Shown one piece after another: positions 1 to 6,073 of a stretch of DNA of 6,105 bases. The position numbers were made by a program, and so were the translations under genes. Location of the stretch: positions 1 through 6,105 of the forward strand of contig JABDPD010000030.1 of NCBI GenBank assembly GCA_013042895.1. The letters are read 5' to 3'. The notes beneath the pieces were generated by a model. It searched no databases and was not told the origin of the DNA. It worked only from the letters and a program-made list of their open reading frames with translations. This stretch comes from Boseongicola sp. Lineage in GTDB: Bacteria; Pseudomonadota; Alphaproteobacteria; Rhodobacterales; Rhodobacteraceae. The number at the start of each line of letters is the position of its first letter. Positions within the stretch are counted from its first letter, which is position 1.

Positions 1-1
1 G

Positions 2-1135
2 AACCGCTTTCGCCCAGTTATTCAGGCCGATGACAGTATCATAACCGAATACCAACTGACGCAGCGCACGCGTTTTCTGGCCCTTTTGGGAGCACCTGGA
101 GATCCACGAGCCTTGGCGCGCGATCAACTCATCAATGAGTCCATTCAATTGAATGCCGCACAAAAAACTGGCGATCTTCCAAACGACGAACAAGTGGCTG
201 CGGGACTAGAAGAGTTTGCCGGGCGTGCGAACCTTTCTGCTGAAGAGTTTATCACGGCACTCGGCCAAGAAGGTGTCGATGTCCAAACTTTTCGCGATTT
301 CGTGCGTGCAGGCGTGGCTTGGCGTTCGCACGTACAGTCGACTTTTCGCGACGAGGCGCGTGGTATTTCAGACGACGTGATTAGTCGTGCGCTCGCGAAT
401 TCCGGAACAGACGGTGGTCTTCGCGTTCTGATCTCTGAGATTCTCTTGCCCGCAACGACGCCCGAAACAACGCGCGCCTCGCGCGCAAGAGCAATCGAGA
501 TCTCGAACATTACAAATATTGAGGAGTTTGCTGCAGCCGCACGCCTATATTCTGTTTCAGCTTCACGAGGCCGTGGTGGTGAGATCAATTGGGTCGCAAT
601 TGAAGGGCTTCCGGAGAATGTGCGAAGCATCATCAGCAGTTTGAGTCCGGGTCAGGTCAGTCGACCCGTTGATCTCGGCAACTCGATTGGCGTCTTTTTC
701 TTACGTGATGCTGAAACTGTGGCGCGAGGGTCTCCAGAAACGCTTACAATTGACTACGCGTTGTTCACGGTTCCCGAGGGCCCTGACGAGGCAGCACGGA
801 TTTCGCTGGAGATCGATACTTGTGATGACCTTTATGGACTAGCGCTGGACCTCCCGGATGAGAGACTGATCCGGGCAAACGAACCGCTCCGCAATCTGCC
901 GGGAGATATTCGCTCCCAGATCGCAACGCTCGATGTGAACGAGATCTCGACTGCAGTTGTCCGCAACAACATGAGCACCGTCCTGATGCTCTGTGGCCGC
1001 CAGCAGGCCCTCGAGAGCACAGTCGACTTCGAGCTTGTTGGTGTGCGTTTGTTCAATCAGCGCCTTGGCATAATAGCGGCGGATTATTTGGCGGACTTGC
1101 GTGCCAACACTTATATCGCTGATCTCGCAAACTGA
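2..1135 (+). CDS. surA: SurA-type periplasmic chaperone / peptidyl-prolyl isomerase (5' partial)
   Basis: Periplasmic folding factor that escorts outer-membrane proteins and isomerises prolyl bonds. The frame is open from base 2, giving 377 visible codons. The residues before the TTG at 86 (fragment residues 1-28, containing NRFRPVIQADDSIITEYQL) match the start of mature SurA proteins, so the true start and signal peptide lie outside the window and TTG 86 is not the start. The N-terminal chaperone region is roughly residues 1-125. A parvulin domain covers about 140-236, with the hallmarks of an opening ISEILLP strand, GGEINWV, and LSPGQVSRPV. A second, degenerate parvulin-like segment follows (about 245-335). 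Its Cys codons at 821 and 992 are the only cysteines visible and could form a disulfide (inference). The stop overlaps the pdxA ATG by one base. lptD usually lies upstream in such loci (established order, not seen here). Family assignment is firm; domain edges are approximate. Confidence 0.9.
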   Translation, partial: NRFRPVIQADDSIITEYQLTQRTRFLALLGAPGDPRALARDQLINESIQLNAAQKTGDLPNDEQVAAGLEEFAGRANLSAEEFITALGQEGVDVQTFRDFVRAGVAWRSHVQSTFRDEARGISDDVISRALANSGTDGGLRVLISEILLPATTPETTRASRARAIEISNITNIEEFAAAARLYSVSASRGRGGEINWVAIEGLPENVRSIISSLSPGQVSRPVDLGNSIGVFFLRDAETVARGSPETLTIDYALFTVPEGPDEAARISLEIDTCDDLYGLALDLPDERLIRANEPLRNLPGDIRSQIATLDVNEISTAVVRNNMSTVLMLCGRQQALESTVDFELVGVRLFNQRLGIIAADYLADLRANTYIADLAN

Positions 1136-2127
1136 TGAATGCCTCCAACCGTAGTCCAGTCGCACTGACATGCGGCGATCCTGCAGGTATTGGGCCAGAG
1201 ATTGCATCCAAGGCATGGCCAAGACTAAGCGATGAAGCACCTTTTTTCCTGATCGGTGACCCCGGCCACCTACCACGCGCGACAAAGTCAGTTGTTATTG
1301 AGGATCCTTCAGAAACTCACGAAGCAATCAAACATGGCCTGCCCGTTTTGAGCCACCCCTTCCCGGAAGTTCCTTCTCCCGGCACGCCTTCAAGCGCAAA
1401 CGCGCATTCGGTGATAGACGTCATTTCCCGTGCCGTGTCTCTGGTTCAAACTGGCTCGGCTTCAGCGGTATGCACGGCGCCCATTTCCAAGAAAGTTCTC
1501 GTCGACCACGCTCAATTCCAACATCCAGGCCATACAGAATTCCTAGCCGCACTTGGAGATGTTGACCGCAGTGTCATGATGCTGGCAGCCGATGAGTTGA
1601 AGGTCGTGCCCGTCACGATCCACATTCCTCTTCAAGACGTGCCGCGTGCGCTAACTTCTGAGCTTCTGGAGGATACGCTCAGAATTGTTCAATCCAGTAT
1701 GGTGCAAGACTTCGGTGTCGTTGACCCACGTATCGCGGTCGCCGGACTGAACCCGCATGCTGGCGAAGGTGGCATGCTTGGTTTGGAGGATGAACAACTC
1801 ATTCGGCCGGTCTGTGAGGCCTTGCGCGCGGAGGGGCTCGCAATCACCGATCCTCTACCCGCCGACACGATGTTTCATTCAAAAGCGCGAGAAACCTACG
1901 ATGTGGCCGTTGCCATGTATCACGATCAAGCGCTAATCCCGATCAAGACGCTCGCTTTTGATCGCGGGGTAAACGTGACACTTGGCCTGCCCTTCGTCAG
2001 AACGTCTCCGGATCATGGTACAGCGTTCAATATTGCCGGAAAGGGAGTCGCAGACCCAACATCGCTGATCGAGGCCATCAAGTTGGCGCACAGAATGGCA
2101 GCTGCACGGGCCAAGACACCGAAATGA
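1135..2127 (+). CDS. pdxA: 4-hydroxythreonine-4-phosphate dehydrogenase PdxA
   Basis: Cytoplasmic, NAD(P)-dependent, metal-dependent enzyme that oxidises 4-phosphohydroxy-L-threonine in the DXP-dependent pathway to pyridoxal 5'-phosphate; its product is condensed by PdxJ. The 330-residue length is normal. Visible motifs are [11 protein letters not shown] (12-22), CTAPISK (113-119), PGHTEF (131-136), NPHAGEGG (206-213), YHDQALIP (262-269) and [11 protein letters not shown] (287-297). The expected metal-ligand histidines are present by motif at H163, H208 and H263. The ATG shares its A with the surA TGA (TGATG), and no good Shine-Dalgarno precedes it, which suggests translational coupling to surA. 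The end overlaps rsmA by four bases. No odd features; assignment is secure. Confidence 0.97.
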   Translation: MNASNRSPVALTCGDPAGIGPEIASKAWPRLSDEAPFFLIGDPGHLPRATKSVVIEDPSETHEAIKHGLPVLSHPFPEVPSPGTPSSANAHSVIDVISRAVSLVQTGSASAVCTAPISKKVLVDHAQFQHPGHTEFLAALGDVDRSVMMLAADELKVVPVTIHIPLQDVPRALTSELLEDTLRIVQSSMVQDFGVVDPRIAVAGLNPHAGEGGMLGLEDEQLIRPVCEALRAEGLAITDPLPADTMFHSKARETYDVAVAMYHDQALIPIKTLAFDRGVNVTLGLPFVRTSPDHGTAFNIAGKGVADPTSLIEAIKLAHRMAAARAKTPK

Positions 2128-2966
2128 GTGCGATTGATAACCTACCTCCATTGCGCGAAGTGATTGCCAAGCACCAGCTTTCTGCCCGGAAGTCGTTGGG
2201 GCAGAACTTCCTTTTAGACCTTAATCTAACGGCAAAAATTGCGCGTTCCGCAGGCGATTTGCACGGTACTGACGTGTTGGAGGTTGGGCCGGGTCCAGGT
2301 GGGTTAACCAGAGGGCTATTAGCCGAGGGTGCCCGCAAGGTTGTCGTCGTGGAAAAGGATGCTCGGTGTATTCCTGCATTGGAGGAAATCGCGAGGGCGT
2401 ATGAGGGTCGTCTGGAAATCCTTCAAGGCGATGCCCTTGAGCTAGACGTGTCTGCCCATCTCGTTGCACCTATTAGGGTCGTATCCAACTTGCCGTACAA
2501 CGTTGGAACAGAGCTTCTGACGCGCTGGCTCGATCCTCCAAAGTGGCCACCCTTCTGGACCTCGCTGACACTGATGTTCCAATTAGAGGTAGCACAGCGC
2601 ATTACCGCCAAGGCCGGGGATAAACACTATGGACGGCTGGCGGTCCTTGCGGGTTGGCGGACAGACGCAAAGATCGTCATGGAGCTTCCTCCCGAGGCCT
2701 TTACCCCAGCCCCAAAGGTCCGATCAGCGGTGGTGACTTTGAATGCCCTTTCTGAGCCCAGGTACCCCGCCAACGCGAGGATTCTAAAAAACGTCGTGGC
2801 ACGGGCCTTCGGTCAGCGGCGGAAAATGATGCGAGCAAGTCTAAAGGGCCTGAGACCCGACATTGAAGACCGCCTGATTGCCGCCGGCATCAAACCCACG
2901 GATCGTGCCGAAACGGTTGATATAGAACGATTTTGTGCACTAGCCCGCACACTCGAGAAGCCCTAG
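2124..2966 (+). CDS. rsmA: 16S rRNA (adenine1518-N6/adenine1519-N6)-dimethyltransferase RsmA (KsgA)
   Basis: SAM-dependent enzyme that dimethylates two adjacent adenines in the 3'-terminal hairpin of 16S rRNA, a late 30S assembly checkpoint; its loss is classically linked to kasugamycin resistance. The 280-residue length is typical. Visible motifs are KSLGQNFL (23-30), SAM motif [11 protein letters not shown] (53-62), the acidic ribose-binding E77, GDAL (102-105), the catalytic motif IV NLPY (122-125), [12 protein letters not shown] (193-204) and [10 protein letters not shown] (228-237), so all catalytic elements look intact. The start lies in an ATGA overlap with pdxA, consistent with a surA-pdxA-rsmA operon and coupled translation. 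The TAG stop is one base from the stop of the convergent DUF4167 gene. Confidence 0.97.
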   Translation: MSAIDNLPPLREVIAKHQLSARKSLGQNFLLDLNLTAKIARSAGDLHGTDVLEVGPGPGGLTRGLLAEGARKVVVVEKDARCIPALEEIARAYEGRLEILQGDALELDVSAHLVAPIRVVSNLPYNVGTELLTRWLDPPKWPPFWTSLTLMFQLEVAQRITAKAGDKHYGRLAVLAGWRTDAKIVMELPPEAFTPAPKVRSAVVTLNALSEPRYPANARILKNVVARAFGQRRKMMRASLKGLRPDIEDRLIAAGIKPTDRAETVDIERFCALARTLEKP

Positions 2967-2967
2967 C

Positions 2968-3573
2968 TTACTCTGCGGCATCCGACGGTGTTGCGCTTGG
3001 CTGCTCAGACTGATCACCGCCAGCATCTTGCACAGGCGCCTTGCGACGTGGACGACGCTGGCGCGCGGGGCGCTCTTCTGGTGTCTCGACCAAGCCACTT
3101 GTCTCATTTGAAGCGATGTCAATTACATCACTTTCGCGCTTTGGCTTCGGCTGCTCTGCGGGAGTTTCTGAAGACTGCGGTTGTTGCCCCGAATGTGATT
3201 CCTGCCCACCTTGATCTTCGTTACGCCGCGGCTGGTTTTGAGTGTTCTGGTTCTGTTGGTTCTTTTGATTATTGCTTTGGTTGTTGTTTTGCTGCTGCTG
3301 GCGTTCTTGACGCTCCTGCTGCTCGCGCAACGCTTCGGCGAGCATGCGCGTGTAGTGCTCGGCGTGCTGCTGAAAGTTTTCGGCTGCAACGCGGTCGTTA
3401 GACAATTGCGCGTCACGGGTCAGCTGGTTGTACTTGTCAATGATTTGCTGAGGCGTGCCGCGCACTTTGCCCTCAGGGCCGGAACTGTCAAACACACGGT
3501 TAACGACATTTCCTACATTACGATTGTTGTTGCGATTCCCCTTGGAACGCGAACGTGACTTAGATGATCTCAT
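2968..3573 (-). CDS. DUF4167 domain protein with Q/N-rich disordered tail
   Basis: A 201-residue protein of the alphaproteobacterial DUF4167 family, whose function is unknown to me. Residues 1-20 are rich in Arg, Ser, Lys and Asn. Residues 21-79 form the conserved block, including VNRVFDSSGPEGKVRGTPQQ and then NFQQHAEHYTRML (66-78), probably helical. Residues 82-135 are low complexity, dominated by Gln, Asn, Arg and Glu; 136-170 are Pro/Glu/Ser-rich; 171-178 is a basic cluster (RQRRPRRK) before an acidic end. There is no signal peptide or membrane segment, so it is probably cytoplasmic. Its composition suggests nucleic-acid binding and disorder (inference). The ATG was chosen because the MRSSKSRSRSK opening is typical of the family; no clear Shine-Dalgarno precedes it. 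It follows prfA-prmC on the same strand after a 207-nt spacer, a neighbourhood that hints at a translation-related role. Confidence 0.93.
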   Translation of the reverse strand: MRSSKSRSRSKGNRNNNRNVGNVVNRVFDSSGPEGKVRGTPQQIIDKYNQLTRDAQLSNDRVAAENFQQHAEHYTRMLAEALREQQERQERQQQQNNNQSNNQKNQQNQNTQNQPRRNEDQGGQESHSGQQPQSSETPAEQPKPKRESDVIDIASNETSGLVETPEERPARQRRPRRKAPVQDAGGDQSEQPSATPSDAAE

Positions 3574-3780
3574 AAGGTACTGGTCCAGCCTTTGATCTGG
3601 TCTTGCGCGGTAGTTTCAAACCGGGCCCCTCTTGGGCCGATAGTCCGTGCAAGGATTGAAGTGGCGCCGCGGGAACTCTCTTCCCCTGCTTGCGCACCCA
3701 AGTGTGTAGCCAGTGGCTCGCCCCAGAGCAAGCAATTTATACCAGAATCTGCGTGCAAATCCCTCGCTTCGCCCAGTTTT
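3574..3780 (-). promoter_or_regulatory. Spacer upstream of the DUF4167 gene: likely leader/promoter region with two small hairpins
   Basis: A 207-nt gap lies between the prmC stop and the DUF4167 start, unusually long in a window where other co-directional genes overlap. Read on the minus strand it holds two hairpins of the same geometry: GGGAA-GAGAG-TTCCC (3685 to 3671) and GGCCC-AAGAG-GGGCC (3638 to 3624), each a 5-bp stem with a 5-nt purine loop. Neither is followed by a T-run, so they are not convincing intrinsic terminators. A TATAAA box lies at about 3736-3741 on the minus strand, but no good -35 sits at the right distance. One minus-strand frame stays open across the whole gap and ends in a TGA overlapping the DUF4167 ATG; I could not recognise its product. 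Leader, promoter or short coupled ORF are all possible. Confidence 0.3.
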
Positions 3781-4638
3781 TCAGGTTTTTTGAGCAAAAG
3801 CCTCGACAACGCGATCCCGCCCATCAAGATCTTGGTGAATCGCGCAATCAACGAATCCCGCCTGCTCAAACAGGTTTTGAACCTGTTGACCTTGCATCGA
3901 GCCAATCTCAACCAAAACACGCCCGTTTTCACTTAGGTGGTTTTGTGCCCCTCGTGCAATCTCGCGATAACCAGTCAAACCATCGACATGATCGGTCAAA
4001 GCAATGAGTGGATCGCCCTTGCGGACTTCAGGCTCTAGATCCGGAATCTCATCAGGATGAATATAAGGTGGATTTGACACGATAAGATCAAAGTGACCCT
4101 CAATCGACGCAAACCAGTCGCTGATCACAAAACAGGCCCTCGTTGAAGCAGCGTGTGAGACCGCGTTTTCTTTTGCGATTGTCAGAGCCTCACCTGAGAT
4201 GTCGCTAGCAAGCGCGGTAGCCTGACGGCGTTCGGCGAGAAGTGTGATCGCAATGCACCCAGAGCCCGTGCCGATATCGAGAAAGGTCTCGAAGTCGCGA
4301 AGCAAAGCAAGCTCAACCAAAATCTCTGTTTCTGGCCTTGGATCAAGAACATGAGGATTGTTTTTAAACCATCGACCATAGAAAAGCCGCCCTCCGAGAA
4401 TTCGCGAAACTGGCTCACGCTGAACCCGTCGCTCACAGAACTCGTGAAACAAGCGCCTAGCCGCCTCAGGCAGATCATCGCGTAGATGCAGCGTCAACCT
4501 GTCTGTATTGACGCCGAGCGCCGCAGTCATCAGCCGACGCGCATCCCGCATGCCGTATGCAATGCCTGCGGCCTCCAAGATTCTTGCGCCCTGATAGATT
4601 TCCTCTTGAACCGTCTTGGCCCCGACCGCGCTGCTCAC
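3781..4638 (-). CDS. prmC: Peptide chain release factor N5-glutamine methyltransferase PrmC (HemK)
   Basis: SAM-dependent enzyme that methylates the glutamine of the GGQ motif in release factors RF1 and RF2, raising termination efficiency. The protein has 285 residues, close to the usual size. It has a helical N-terminal release-factor-binding domain (about 1-85), then DPRPETEIL (99-107), SAM motif I DIGTGSG (121-127), an acidic residue after the second strand (SDIS, 145-148), and the catalytic NPPYI (189-193) that positions the glutamine amide. The start is a GTG at 4638-4636 inside a GTGA overlap with the prfA stop; a short AAGGG lies just before it, but coupling to prfA is the more likely way it is translated. 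Enzyme and substrate are thus encoded back to back. The assignment is secure and no key motif is missing. Confidence 0.97.
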   Translation of the reverse strand: MSSAVGAKTVQEEIYQGARILEAAGIAYGMRDARRLMTAALGVNTDRLTLHLRDDLPEAARRLFHEFCERRVQREPVSRILGGRLFYGRWFKNNPHVLDPRPETEILVELALLRDFETFLDIGTGSGCIAITLLAERRQATALASDISGEALTIAKENAVSHAASTRACFVISDWFASIEGHFDLIVSNPPYIHPDEIPDLEPEVRKGDPLIALTDHVDGLTGYREIARGAQNHLSENGRVLVEIGSMQGQQVQNLFEQAGFVDCAIHQDLDGRDRVVEAFAQKT

Positions 4639-5690
4639 AACCCTTGCTCTGCAAGCTTGGCAGCTTGGTCTTCGGCGATCAAAGCGTCGATTATTTCATC
4701 CAGATCACCGGAGATGACATCCCCCAAACGATAAAGAGTGAGGCCTATGCGATGATCCGTCAGCCTCCCCTGCGGGAAATTATACGTCCGAATACGTTCT
4801 GAGCGATCGCCTGACCCGACTTGTGATTTGCGATCCGCTGCCCGCTCTTGATCGACCCGTTGGCGTTCAAGGTCAAAGAGCTTGGCGCGCAAGACTTGCA
4901 TCGCAATCGCGCGGTTCTGATGCTGTGACTTCTCCGACGAAGTCACAACGACACCGGTCGGTATGTGCGTAATCCGCACCGCGGAATCGGTGGTGTTAAC
5001 GTGCTGGCCACCAGCTCCGCTGGCACGCATTGTATCTATCCGGATGTCTGTTGTGGGGATTTCAATGTCAACGTCTTCGGCTTCTGGCAAGACCGCGACG
5101 GTTGCCGCAGAAGTATGCACCCTGCCCCCCGATTCCGTTTCCGGAACACGTTGCACGCGATGGACACCACTCTCGTATTTCAGCCGAGCAAACACACCTT
5201 CACCCGACACGTTGGCCACGACTTCCTTCACGCCACCCAACTCGGTTTCGGTAAACTCCACGATTGTGAAACGCCACCCCTTGGTCTCTGCATACCGCTG
5301 GTACATTCTCAGTAAATCACCAGCAAACAGCGCAGCCTCTTCACCGCCAGTACCGGGACGAATTTCAATGATCGCTGGGCGCGCGTCTGCGGCATCTTTC
5401 GGAAGCAAAGCAATACGAAGAGCCTGCTCGACCTGAGGCAATCGCTCCTTGACTTCAGCAAGCTCTTCTTCCGCCAAAGCACGCATCTCTGGGTCATCCA
5501 TCATCTGCAAAGCGTCGGCTTCTGCTGCGATTAACCCTTGATATGATGTAATTTCTTCAACGACTGGTTTTAGCTCGGAGTATTCCCGTGCCAGATCGGC
5601 GATTTCCGAGCCATCCGCACCGCCAGCCATCTTGGCTTCCAGAAACTGAAATCGCCCAATAATCTGCTGTAAAGTGTCCGTCGGGATCAT
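4635..5690 (-). CDS. prfA: Peptide chain release factor 1 (RF1)
   Basis: Class I release factor that reads UAA and UAG in the ribosomal A site and triggers peptidyl-tRNA hydrolysis. With the start at 5690 the protein has 351 residues, the usual RF1 size. The codon-recognition PxT tripeptide is P183-E184-T185 within [10 protein letters not shown]; the presence of PxT rather than the SPF of RF2 identifies RF1. The catalytic GGQ is at 227-229 within [14 protein letters not shown], and [18 protein letters not shown] (292-309) is typical of the family. The first in-frame ATG is at 5717, but I prefer 5690: a GGAGAG Shine-Dalgarno lies nine bases upstream of it, the 5717 ATG has none, and related RF1 proteins begin at the MIPTD-like position. 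Q229 is the expected PrmC target. The gene heads the minus-strand group and overlaps prmC by GTGA. Confidence 0.97.
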   Translation of the reverse strand: MIPTDTLQQIIGRFQFLEAKMAGGADGSEIADLAREYSELKPVVEEITSYQGLIAAEADALQMMDDPEMRALAEEELAEVKERLPQVEQALRIALLPKDAADARPAIIEIRPGTGGEEAALFAGDLLRMYQRYAETKGWRFTIVEFTETELGGVKEVVANVSGEGVFARLKYESGVHRVQRVPETESGGRVHTSAATVAVLPEAEDVDIEIPTTDIRIDTMRASGAGGQHVNTTDSAVRITHIPTGVVVTSSEKSQHQNRAIAMQVLRAKLFDLERQRVDQERAADRKSQVGSGDRSERIRTYNFPQGRLTDHRIGLTLYRLGDVISGDLDEIIDALIAEDQAAKLAEQGL

Positions 5691-5699
5691 TCCTGTCGT

Positions 5700-5705
5700 C
5701 TCTCC
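5700..5705 (-). promoter_or_regulatory. Shine-Dalgarno site of prfA (decides the start)
   Basis: The minus strand reads GGAGAG here, followed by nine bases and then ATG at 5690. It is the only strong ribosome binding site near the prfA start and favours the 351-residue product over a 360-residue one beginning at 5717. Confidence 0.75.
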
Positions 5706-5714
5706 GATCTGTGG

Positions 5715-5773
5715 CATAAGGTCAAGACAGCGTTACTTGCAAAGTCTCGGTCGACTGATAACTTTGACCTATG
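5715..5773. promoter_or_regulatory. Divergent prfA / small-gene control region with nested inverted repeats
   Basis: The gap between the two divergent genes carries GGTCAA at 5720-5725 and its complement TTGACC at 5764-5769. Each arm is flanked by CATA/TATG, so CATAAGGTCAAG on the left mirrors CTTTGACCTATG on the right with one base offset. Near the centre lies ACTTGCAAAGT (5735-5745), with the perfect palindrome TTGCAA at 5737-5742. Promoters for both genes should be in or next to this region. A GATAAC (5757-5762) resembling a -10 box sits eight bases before the 5771 ATG, and that ATG has no Shine-Dalgarno, which would fit a leaderless transcript; no good -35 was found. A role as operator is inference. 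Confidence 0.3.
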
Positions 5774-6073
5774 TTGAGACTTGCTGTCATAATCGGGCTT
5801 GTGGCAAGCCCGGCTATAGCCGATGTGAAAGGACCTGACGGCAAGGTGATCGAATGCTATTGCACCGATACACAAGGCGGTCGCGTTGATCTTGGTCAGG
5901 AAATTTGCCTTGTTGTAAACGGGCGATCCTTCATGGCGCTTTGCGACATGTCACTGAACGTACCGATTTGGCGTGATACGGGTGCAGGATGTGTTTCGTC
6001 CTCACTTAGCCAAGACCTGCTCAATTTCTCGGAACCAGTGCTCCAGTCGTTCCCGGTTCATCCCCCAGTCTGA
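5771..6073 (+). CDS. Small cysteine-containing exported protein, function unknown
   Basis: A 100-residue hypothetical protein. Residues 1-17 look like a Sec signal peptide: a basic residue at 3, a hydrophobic core, and a PAIA end with likely cleavage before D18. The mature part carries five cysteines (29, 31, 46, 58, 74), starting with an ECYC pair, which suggests disulfides in the periplasm. I associate it with small secreted hypothetical proteins seen beside prfA in Roseobacter-group genomes, but know no function (recollection, not searched). No Shine-Dalgarno precedes the ATG, so leaderless or inefficient translation is possible. From residue 78 onward (6002-6073) the frame lies antisense to the 3' end of a DUF1499-like gene, and that tail is Ser/Pro/Leu-rich without further cysteines; it may be poorly conserved read-through. 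The gene diverges from prfA and ends without a visible terminator. Confidence 0.68.
   Translation: MLRLAVIIGLVASPAIADVKGPDGKVIECYCTDTQGGRVDLGQEICLVVNGRSFMALCDMSLNVPIWRDTGAGCVSSSLSQDLLNFSEPVLQSFPVHPPV

Noticed and set aside
839..1285. Minus-strand frame opposite the surA-pdxA junction
   Set aside because: Antisense to two well-supported genes, with no recognisable motif.
3211..3558. Plus-strand frame encoding a very hydrophobic, membrane-like Leu/Val-rich protein
   Set aside because: It is the antisense of the Q/N-rich DUF4167 tract: Gln and Asn codons read backwards give Leu and Val/Ile codons. No family resemblance or ribosome binding site.
3624..3638. GGCCC/GGGCC hairpin as a rho-independent terminator after prmC
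   Set aside because: The stem is only 5 bp and no T-run follows on either strand.
3570..3932. Minus-strand 120-codon frame treated as a full gene
   Set aside because: Its first half lies inside prmC in another frame and its ATG has no supporting site. Only the spacer part is kept, as a finding.
3592..3936. Plus-strand 114-codon frame across the prmC-DUF4167 spacer
   Set aside because: Mostly antisense to prmC, composition without recognisable motifs and no ribosome binding site.
5136..5144. RF1 recognition tripeptide PET instead of the PAT of E. coli RF1
   Set aside because: The middle position of PxT is variable among RF1 proteins, so this does not suggest altered codon recognition.
4963..5436. 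Plus-strand 157-codon frame opposite prfA
   Set aside because: Exact antisense of the highly conserved RF1 core, so a shadow of prfA codon bias.
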